Part shown: one piece after another, positions 55,308 through 64,000 of the stretch
Position numbering within the stretch: the first letter of the stretch is position 1
Layout: each line of letters opens with the position of its first letter
DNA from: Vibrio sp. HDW18
Lineage (GTDB): Bacteria; Pseudomonadota; Gammaproteobacteria; Enterobacterales; Vibrionaceae
Reading direction: 5' to 3'
Assembly: GCF_011306175.1 (NCBI RefSeq)
Contig: NZ_CP049914.1
Coordinates: 186,001 to 250,000, forward strand
DNA: 64,000 bases
Made by a program: the position numbers and the translations under genes
Notes under the pieces: model-generated
The model's input: the letters and a program-made list of their open reading frames with translations, nothing else
What the model was told of the DNA's origin: nothing
The model's database searches: none

Positions 55308-56941
55308 TCATAATCGAGCGAGTTTACTAGTGGTCGGCTTAACGCTGCTGAGTTGTTGCTTATGCTGAAGCTTGACCCAGCGTTGCAACGGCTTGAAATC
55401 GGGCTGTTGTGATTGTTTACCATAACAAGCTTGCTGTAGCGTATCGAGTAATTGATGCAGCGTTTGCTGCTCGTTGCTTGGCAAGGTTATTTCGGTTTGC
55501 CAAATGCGTATCGCTTGGCTGATGGCTAACAGATCTTGCTGTTCAATCGCCTCAATCAGCGTGCGATAAGTCGATGAGGTTACCAGATCGTGGTTGATAC
55601 TGGGCTGAGAGACCACTCGGTTACCACGCCATATCAGTAAGGCTAATAGAGTGGTGGCAAGCCAAAGCAGCACAAACAGTAAGGTCACATATGGCCAATA
55701 ACCGGCATCACTCACGGGTTGGCTCGTGGGTAGATCAGGCACGGTTGGCATGCTGAACAACGGCGCTTCATCACTCGCTTTAACTTGTAGCGTTAAACCG
55801 GCCAACTGGCTGGATTGCGCCGCGTGAGTCTGGGTATTCCACCAATTAAGGGTGACATCTGGCAAGGTGATCTCGCCCGCATGACGTGGGATCAGCACTT
55901 GTTTCAGCGTCATTAAGGTATCGCCATTTTCAAGCGTGCTAAATTGCGGCTTTTCTGGATAGAGGCTAATGCTGTCTGGATACTGAATATGCAATGTTGG
56001 TATCTGCTGTTGAGTCAGACCACGCACTTGCAAGCGAATTTCGCGGGTGATGCTGCGTCCAACCTCGGTCTGGTATTGGCTGGCTTCGGTTAATCTCTGT
56101 TGTCCATCGAGCCAGTTTTGGCTCAAGCTTAGGTGGGCGCTAGGTAGCCAAGCACCTTGATAATTAGCCGGTTGGGCCAGCACTTGAATGGGGTAACTTT
56201 TCGGTTGGGTAAGCAGCGGGATCAAACGCGTACCACTATATTGGTTGCCGTATAATAAGTTTGCTTTCAGCATCGGTTCACGCAGGCTAAAGCGTCCCGC
56301 TTGTTGCGCGGTGATCCGAAACGATTGTTCAACGATAGTCACTTCCACACCATTGAGCAGCGAAGGTGATTGCTTGGGCTCACTGGCCGCTTCAATCTGC
56401 ATACCATCCACTTGTGGTGGCGTTATTTGTGGATCGCGTAGGCGGCGGATATCTTGCTTGATGATCAACTGAGCATGAAACAAAGTACTTTCACCTGGAT
56501 AAAGCTGAGTTTGCTCTAATTGGCTGCGCACCTCTGCGAGCTCTTGTGGCTCGGGTTGCTGCTCATCTTCGCTCACTTGGATAGCAATCGCAGCTGAGTG
56601 GGCGCTACCGATTTGAAAGCTTGGGATGGTGAGAATACCGGAGCGTTGTGGCGCGATCGCCACCGTCCACTCACTGCGCTGCGAGTAATTACCATTGATG
56701 ATGTTGGTGGAAGAGGCAAAACTGGGTTGACCAACAAAAAAATCAGGCTCTAGTTGAGAAAAATCAACCGCCTCCGCAGTCAGCTTACTGCTGCTGACAA
56801 TTCGCAACTGAATTACTTCATTGCTAACCACGCTATTTTTGCTGACACTGGCGACCAAATCCGCCGCTTGGCTGGGCAGTGCGCATAAGCTCAGCAGCAG
56901 CGAGAGCCAGAAACATGTGCGTTGATAGACGGATTGCAGTT

Positions 56942-56948
<7 letters not shown>
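55308..56948 (-). CDS. BatD-family membrane protein
   Basis: This 546-residue protein has a signal peptide (residues 1-28) and a large periplasmic region of immunoglobulin-like sandwich domains typical of BatD (DUF11/BatD: SVSKNSVVSNEVIQLRI, LYPGESTLFHAQLIIKQDIRRLRDPQI). One membrane helix lies near residue 425 (YVTLLFVLLWLATTLLALLIW), followed by a cytoplasmic tail. Bat complexes are linked to aerotolerance and stress, with unknown mechanism. It overlaps batBC by 7 bp and is the last gene of the moxR-bat operon. Confidence 0.8.
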
Positions 56949-58771
<1,823 letters not shown>

Positions 58772-58772
58772 G

Positions 58773-59729
58773 TCATCTCCTCACTATCACCAACATCACT
58801 GAGAGTAGTAACGCCAAGCTGAGCGGATAGTGAAACCATTCGCTTTGTGGACGCCAAGTTTGGCTAGCTTGGCTAATCGGTTCCAATTGATTAATCGTGT
58901 CATAAATGTTTTGTAAATCTTGTTGATTACGGGCGCGAAAATATTGCCCTCCCGTGGTTGAGGCGATGTCCTGTAAGGTTTGCTCATCCAGATCTTGCGC
59001 GGTATTGACCTTACGGCTAAACAGGAAGTCTTTGACCACCATCTCGCCAGCACCAACGCCAACCGTGTAAATCGTGGTGTGATATTGCTGGGCAATCTGC
59101 GCGGCTTCTCGTGGGTCGAGCACGCCCGCGGTGTTGCTCCCATCGCTCAGTAAAATCATTACCCGCTGTGGCGCATCACTGTCGATAAAGATTTTCGTCG
59201 CCAGACCAATCCCTTCGCCAATCGCGGTTTGTGTGCCGATCAGCTTTAATACCGCTTGATTGAGTTGGCTAGCCACGGTGGCGCGATCTAACGTCAAAGG
59301 GGTTTGTAGGTAGGCATGGTCAGCAAATAAGATCAGCCCTATTCGATCCCCTTCGCGCTTGCCAATAAATGGTGTCAGCACCTGTTTCACTGCGGTTAAG
59401 CGATCTACCATCTGTTGACCCGCTTGCATATCTTGTTGACTCATCGAATAGGAGAGATCGACCACTAACATTAAGTCACGATGTGCGGTGCTACTGCTGA
59501 GCGGATCGCCATACCAGACTGGTCGCGCGGCGGCACAGAGCAGCAAAAGCCATATTCCGGCTGCGAGTAAACGAATCAGCCACCCGCTTTTGTGGGTGAC
59601 TGACGTCTGTGGAAGGTAGGCGAGCTTAATCGCAGTCCGAGGGGGGATGGCTGGTACGAAAACATAGATAACCCAAGGCAGTGGTAGAGCCAAAAGCATC
59701 CACCACCAAATAAACTCAAAACTTGCCAA
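58773..59729 (-). CDS. BatA-family von Willebrand A membrane protein
   Basis: TTG 59729 is my preferred start. It has GGAG 11 bp upstream, overlaps the preceding gene by 14 bp and gives 318 residues, the usual BatA length. An ATG at 59807 would force a 92-bp overlap. Helices are near the N-terminus (FIWWWMLLALPLPWVIYVF) and at about 55-75, with another at the C-terminus. The VWA metal site is DLSYS, with SDGSNTAG further on. It is probably a membrane partner of BatB in a MoxR-controlled complex. Confidence 0.82.
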   Translation of the reverse strand: MASFEFIWWWMLLALPLPWVIYVFVPAIPPRTAIKLAYLPQTSVTHKSGWLIRLLAAGIWLLLLCAAARPVWYGDPLSSSTAHRDLMLVVDLSYSMSQQDMQAGQQMVDRLTAVKQVLTPFIGKREGDRIGLILFADHAYLQTPLTLDRATVASQLNQAVLKLIGTQTAIGEGIGLATKIFIDSDAPQRVMILLSDGSNTAGVLDPREAAQIAQQYHTTIYTVGVGAGEMVVKDFLFSRKVNTAQDLDEQTLQDIASTTGGQYFRARNQQDLQNIYDTINQLEPISQASQTWRPQSEWFHYPLSLALLLSVMLVIVRR

Positions 59730-60204
59730 GTGCTGATTTTCTCCGCTTTTTAGGGGGTAAGGCGTTGGCAACCCAGCAATAACAGTGTTGCACCAACTCA
59801 TCGGCATTGCTCACAGGCTGTTTTTGATACAGGGCTTGTTGCCATTGGATCTCATTCGGTATAAACAGGGGCTGACCCATTTCCGCATCTAAAAACGCAT
59901 ACCACTCTTTGCCTGTTAAATGAGCAATGTCTTGTCGAGGGTAATAACACAGCGCCGCTTGACGAACTAATTCAATCGCGGAAGAGGGCGTTTGTGGGAT
60001 GGCTTTTAAGCTCAATAGCCGCAGTGCGGTTTTCTTTGGCGCGATTCGACGACGACGCCAACGCACCGCCAAGCCAATCATGAGCACCACCAGTAGAATG
60101 CCACCCAAACTTGCCCACCATCCCCAAGCCAGCGGGAACCAGCTAGGCAGCTCAGGTAGATGTAGGCCGTTAAGATCGAGTGATAGGGTTGACGATTCCT
60201 TCAT
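59716..60204 (-). CDS. DUF4381 membrane protein
   Basis: This 162-residue protein has one helix (WASLGGILLVVLMIGLAVRW, residues ~28-48) followed by a cytoplasmic basic/helical domain containing WYAFLDAEMG. DUF4381 proteins occur between DUF58 and Bat genes in moxR operons. Function is unknown. It starts in a 4-bp ATGA overlap with DUF58 and overlaps batA. Confidence 0.8.
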   Translation of the reverse strand: MKESSTLSLDLNGLHLPELPSWFPLAWGWWASLGGILLVVLMIGLAVRWRRRRIAPKKTALRLLSLKAIPQTPSSAIELVRQAALCYYPRQDIAHLTGKEWYAFLDAEMGQPLFIPNEIQWQQALYQKQPVSNADELVQHCYCWVANALPPKKRRKSALGKF

Positions 60205-61127
60205 TTCTTATAGTCCGATAATTGTGGTAGCAAAGGGAGTCCGCTGGAAATTGAGCGGTAGTCTATTGCCAATAATAGACAGAGTGATTCTAATTTTTCT
60301 TTTTGAGTTTCAAAGGCTTTTTTGATGCCTACCCGGGTACTATTTATCGAAAAGTTGAGCCAGCGCGTCTCTTGGCGATTTTGTACTTGCTCAATGCCAC
60401 GAAATGAGGTGTCACCACACTCTAAAGGATCGAAAATCTGCACCATACGCACTTGGTTATGCTGACACAGTTGGCGCAGTGGGAGTGCATCTTGATCGGG
60501 GTCTAAATTGGTAAAATCGCTGATCAACACCACTTCACTGCCTTTGGGGCATAAACGATGCAATGTGGTGAAGACTTGTTGGCGAGTCAGTCTTCGATCC
60601 GTGTGTGGTGAGAGGGCTGTTTGCTGCGCAGTGACACAGGCGGCTAAAATGGCTAATACACCTTGTTGACGAGCAGTGGGCTTGATCTCAATCAGTTGTT
60701 GACCAACATCAATCACCGCACCGACGCGATCTTGCTGCTTAACCGCAAGCCAACTGAGTAAACTGGCCAAATGCGCGGCTTGTACGGATTTGAGCAGCAA
60801 GCAGGAGCCAAATTGCATTGACTGGCTAAGATCGATGTAAAGCACCACCGCTCTTTCGCGTTCTTCACTGAACAGCTTAGTGTGTGGCTTGCCTGTACGA
60901 GCAGTGACTCGCCAATCCATGGCGCGAATATCATCCCCGGCTTGATATTGACGCACCTCTGAAAAATCCATCCCACGCCCTAAACGGCGGCTCTTGTGCT
61001 GACCGATCCGCGTTGACCACACCGGACGGGCTGGAGGTAAGAAATGCACGGTTTGTGGCTGATAGGCGAGCAATTCGGCCAAACACAGCGTAACACCATT
61101 AGCATGTAAAGGGAGAGCATCGTGCAT
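60201..61127 (-). CDS. DUF58 family protein
   Basis: This 308-residue protein has the DUF58 signature GRGMDFSEVRQYQAGDDIRAMDWRVTARTGKPHTKLF. A VWA-like domain follows (VVLYIDLSQSMQFG with DLSQS, and VVLISDFTNLD). It is typically the client or partner of the adjacent MoxR ATPase. The gene starts 9 bp after moxR and overlaps DUF4381 by 4 bp. SD GGGGATC precedes the ATG. Confidence 0.88.
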   Translation of the reverse strand: MHDALPLHANGVTLCLAELLAYQPQTVHFLPPARPVWSTRIGQHKSRRLGRGMDFSEVRQYQAGDDIRAMDWRVTARTGKPHTKLFSEERERAVVLYIDLSQSMQFGSCLLLKSVQAAHLASLLSWLAVKQQDRVGAVIDVGQQLIEIKPTARQQGVLAILAACVTAQQTALSPHTDRRLTRQQVFTTLHRLCPKGSEVVLISDFTNLDPDQDALPLRQLCQHNQVRMVQIFDPLECGDTSFRGIEQVQNRQETRWLNFSINSTRVGIKKAFETQKEKLESLCLLLAIDYRSISSGLPLLPQLSDYKK

Positions 61128-61136
61128 CGTGATCCC

Positions 61137-62093
61137 CTAAGCGCTGCCAACCAGTGACAACAGATGGGCAATCACCTGATTGGGGTGTATACCTTCCGCT
61201 TGCGCTTGGTAACTGAGCAATAAGCGGTGACGCAGCACCGAGAAGGCCATCACTTGTACATCATCTGGACTGACAAAATCACGGCCTTGTAGCCAAGCTC
61301 GCGCCCGAGCGCAGCGATCTAGCGCAATGGTTGCCCGTGGGCTGACCCCCATCGCGAGCCACTCGGCCAGTTTAGCATCGTATTTGGCGGGTTGGCGGGT
61401 CGCCATAATTAGGCGTACCAGATAACTTTCAATCGCTTCAGCCATATGCACATTTAGTACCGCTTGGCGGGCACTAAATATCTGTTGTTGGGTCATCAAT
61501 GGCTTATCAATTGCTGGTACGCCTTTCGCTTCGCCACGATTGAGTCGCAAAATCGCCAGTTCATCCGCCGCATTGGGGTAGCTGACTTCCAAATGCAGTA
61601 AAAAGCGATCGAGCTGTGCTTCTGGTAGCGGATAGGTGCCTTCTTGCTCAATCGGGTTTTGGGTCGCCATAACCAAAAACAGTTCAGGTAACGGATAGGT
61701 TTGACGACCCGCAGAAATCTGTTTTTCCGCCATCGCTTCTAACATCGCCGCCTGTACTTTGGCGGGTGCGCGGTTAATTTCATCGGCGAGGACTAATGAG
61801 TTAAAAATCGGCCCAGCTTGAAACACAAATTCACCGGTTTCGGGGCGGTAGACATCGCTACCGGTTAAATCAGCGGGCAGTAAATCTGGTGTAAATTGGA
61901 TGCGATGAAAATCACCTTCAATACATTCAGCCAATGATTTCACCGCGCGAGTTTTCGCCAGTCCCGGCGGTCCTTCCACCAGAATATGCCCATCCGCTAA
62001 CAGTGCGACAAGCAATTGGTTGATGAAATCACTTTGACCGATCACTTGCTGATTTAAATAGTGCTGCAAGGTTTGAAAGGGCTGGAACGTCAT
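61137..62093 (-). CDS. MoxR-type AAA+ ATPase
   Basis: Starting at ATG 62093 the protein is 318 residues. A TTG start 18 bp earlier has no advantage. Motifs are Walker A EGPPGLAKTR, Walker B LVLADEINRAPAKVQ, sensor-1 ATQNPIEQEGTYPLPEAQLDRF and the arginine-finger region. MoxR ATPases act as chaperones for VWA-domain proteins, here DUF58, BatA and BatBC encoded just downstream. It heads the six-gene operon 62093-55308. Confidence 0.92.
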   Translation of the reverse strand: MTFQPFQTLQHYLNQQVIGQSDFINQLLVALLADGHILVEGPPGLAKTRAVKSLAECIEGDFHRIQFTPDLLPADLTGSDVYRPETGEFVFQAGPIFNSLVLADEINRAPAKVQAAMLEAMAEKQISAGRQTYPLPELFLVMATQNPIEQEGTYPLPEAQLDRFLLHLEVSYPNAADELAILRLNRGEAKGVPAIDKPLMTQQQIFSARQAVLNVHMAEAIESYLVRLIMATRQPAKYDAKLAEWLAMGVSPRATIALDRCARARAWLQGRDFVSPDDVQVMAFSVLRHRLLLSYQAQAEGIHPNQVIAHLLSLVGSA

Positions 62094-62430
62094 AAATGGT
62101 TTTACTCCCAAATGGTTTTACTCTCAGACCGCTGTGCGGTTAATGCGGTTTCTCATCGATAAAATTGTGTAGCAGGTCACCAGATAAACGGCATTGACTT
62201 GTTTGCGATTTTTACCTTGATGTTAGCGTATTTCAGCTTATTGTGCTGGTAGATATCGCGGTGGTGACTGCTGGTTTATTACTCAAAATTGATAGTGGAT
62301 GGCTATTTTTGTTTAAAATTGTGAGTTATGTCGCGCTTGGCGCGCCGAGTTGTAAGAATTTGCTTAAGTATTGTGATGTTAAGCTGATAACTAATCAGTT
62401 TTAGTGATAGTCATGATGTAGGTGGAGAAT
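62094..62430. promoter_or_regulatory. Divergent moxR / chemoreceptor region
   Basis: A 337-bp AT-rich gap without credible coding potential should contain promoters for both directions. No specific operators were recognised. Confidence 0.3.
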
Positions 62431-64000
62431 ATGTTCAAATTGCAGCAGATAAGTATTAAACAAAAGGTTGTGTTAGGCGTTACGTTTGCCGTATTGGCAT
62501 CAACATTGATTGTGGGTGTGATGGCACAGCGTCAGGCGCGTGAAGTTCAAGAACACCGCCTGATTGATTTAGAACTGCCGAATATGCTGAATCTGATCAA
62601 AAGTGATATCGATCATCAGGTGATGCAACTGTTGGCATCTGCCCAGCAAATTGCGAGTAATGAATTTGTGCAACAAGCGATTGCAACTACGCAGAGAGAT
62701 CCCGCTACAGAAGCCTTGTTGATTAAGCAACTGAATAATTTACGCGATCAATATCAATTAAATGATGCTTCAGTGGCTAACCGAAAAACGGCCTATTACT
62801 GGAATCAAAATGGCTTCCTGCGCCAACTGAATCCACAACAAGATGGGTGGTTTTTCGGTTTCACTGGTTCAGGCAAACCGACCATGGTCAGCATGTTCCA
62901 AGAAGCCAATGGTGACGTCAAAATGTTTGCTAACTATCAGTTGCTCAACGGCGATGCGATGTCTGGAATGTCGAAATCGATGGATGACATGGTTAACTTA
63001 CTGAATAGTTTCAAAATTGAGAAGACTGGGTTTGTCTTTTTAACCAATGCGCAAGGTGAGGTACAAATTCACCGTCAGCAAGCGCGAGTCAAATCGAATT
63101 TACAGCAAATCTATGGCTCTGCGACCCATTCATTGCTCAATAAGCATGGCTTCAACTTGATTTCAGCACAGGATCAAGGCAAAGAGGTGATGGTGGCAAG
63201 CTTGTATATTGAAAGTATGGATTGGTTTTTGGTGGGGGCTGTTCCGGTTAATGAAGCGTTTGCCGAATTAAATGCGGTGGCACAGCGTATGATGTTAACC
63301 ACGTTGATTGTGGCCGCTATTTTTATTGTGATGGGAATTTTCCTGGCTAACAGCATTACTATGCCAATTAAGCAAATCGCTAAACGTTTCAGCGATTTGG
63401 GTAAAGGCGATGGCGATCTTTCCCAGCGGATTGAAATACAAGGTAATGATGAAATTGCCCAACTTTCTCAAGGCTTCAACGGTTTTATCGAAAAGATTCA
63501 TCATTCGATCAAAGATGTCGCACAAACTAGCCGCGAGCTACAAGTGGCTGCCGAAGGGGTATCGCGTAAAGCGTTAGTGACCCATGATAATAGTCAGCAG
63601 CAGCGTGATCAGACCATCCAAGTGGTGACTGCGATTAACCAAATGGGGGTGACCATTAGTGAAATCGCCTCTAATGCGGCAACGGCAGCAGAAACGGCGA
63701 ATTTTGCCTCAACCAATGCGGATCAAGGGCGTAATGTGGTTAATAAAGCCAAAGATGCCATTAGCGGTCTGGCCAATGATATTGAACACACAGGAAACGT
63801 GGTGGCGCAATTAGCCTTAACCACTCAAGAGATAGGTTCGATTCTTGATGCCATTCGAGGCATCTCCGAACAGACTAACCTGCTGGCACTTAATGCGGCG
63901 ATTGAAGCGGCGCGAGCTGGGGAGCAAGGCCGTGGCTTTGCCGTAGTTGCTGATGAAGTGCGTAATTTGGCAAGTCGTACAGCCGTCTCAACCGAAGAAA
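62431..64000 (+). CDS. Methyl-accepting chemotaxis protein, 3' end missing
   Basis: Translation from ATG 62431 (SD GGTGGAG) is open for 523 codons to the window edge. The order is: cytoplasmic start [13 protein letters not shown], helix 1 ([15 protein letters not shown]), and a periplasmic sensor of about 230 residues with a [10 protein letters not shown] / [10 protein letters not shown] cache-like fold. Then come helix 2 ([14 protein letters not shown]), a HAMP domain ([15 protein letters not shown]) and a signalling domain with the hairpin tip [20 protein letters not shown]. The ligand is unknown. It reports a chemical gradient to CheA/CheW. Confidence 0.92.
   Translation, partial: MFKLQQISIKQKVVLGVTFAVLASTLIVGVMAQRQAREVQEHRLIDLELPNMLNLIKSDIDHQVMQLLASAQQIASNEFVQQAIATTQRDPATEALLIKQLNNLRDQYQLNDASVANRKTAYYWNQNGFLRQLNPQQDGWFFGFTGSGKPTMVSMFQEANGDVKMFANYQLLNGDAMSGMSKSMDDMVNLLNSFKIEKTGFVFLTNAQGEVQIHRQQARVKSNLQQIYGSATHSLLNKHGFNLISAQDQGKEVMVASLYIESMDWFLVGAVPVNEAFAELNAVAQRMMLTTLIVAAIFIVMGIFLANSITMPIKQIAKRFSDLGKGDGDLSQRIEIQGNDEIAQLSQGFNGFIEKIHHSIKDVAQTSRELQVAAEGVSRKALVTHDNSQQQRDQTIQVVTAINQMGVTISEIASNAATAAETANFASTNADQGRNVVNKAKDAISGLANDIEHTGNVVAQLALTTQEIGSILDAIRGISEQTNLLALNAAIEAARAGEQGRGFAVVADEVRNLASRTAVSTEE

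Overview
The window comes from the second chromosome of a Vibrio close to V. cholerae and spans its replication origin. The evidence is a 658-residue RctB-type initiator gene, a divergent parAB2 pair, six origin iterons next to a DnaA box, and four copies of the 15-bp parS2 palindrome. A dicarboxylate transporter (41449-42840) closely resembles VcINDY of V. cholerae but, from memory, is not identical to it, so a sister species or divergent lineage is possible. No rRNA, tRNA, prophage, transposase, integron or CRISPR array was seen. The window is mostly core chromosome II DNA, with one ERIC-type repeat.

Layout. 1-3784: end of a c-di-GMP receptor (LapD type) followed by the type I secretion ATPase LapB. 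3898-5568: FapA (DUF342). 5912-10563: a peptide/nickel-type ABC importer whose two ATPases are fused. 10647-13394: a QseC/PmrB-type two-component system and a periplasmic TPR protein. 13580-17183: a four-gene operon (thermostable-haemolysin/GNAT-like protein, AMP-dependent acyl ligase, TenA/haem-oxygenase-fold iron protein, short-chain dehydrogenase) that looks like an undescribed small-molecule pathway. 17463-20725: TmcA and an orphan PotD-like binding protein. 20799-26222: parB2-parA2, the inc/rctA region, oriCII and rctB.

26715-29610: small Vibrio proteins, a YebC paralogue, a 3-hydroxyisobutyrate-dehydrogenase relative and YibL. 29677-40084: maltodextrin/glycogen block malT | malP-malQ-glgB, with CRP sites and candidate MalT boxes between the divergent genes. 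40198-43557: AEC transporter, VcINDY-like transporter and a DUF2057 protein. 43853-45426: FMN riboswitch, ribB and TrmY. 45552-46213: ERIC-like repeat and YccF. 46405-47657: overlapping M23 peptidase and bactofilin genes. 47759-50835: phosphohexomutase and a Phe-type DAHP synthase with a TyrR box. 50962-54315: L,D-transpeptidase, GAF-GAF-GGDEF protein and a cold-shock protein. 54451-62093: a SIMPL protein and the MoxR/DUF58/DUF4381/BatA/BatBC/BatD complex, with a 22-glutamine tract in BatBC. 62431-64000: start of a methyl-accepting chemotaxis protein.

The parS2 sites lie about 5.8-6.8 kb apart. Two of them are embedded in the 3' ends of coding genes, and a third lies just beyond a stop codon. 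Family names are from recognition of motifs and overall sequence character; no database search was run.
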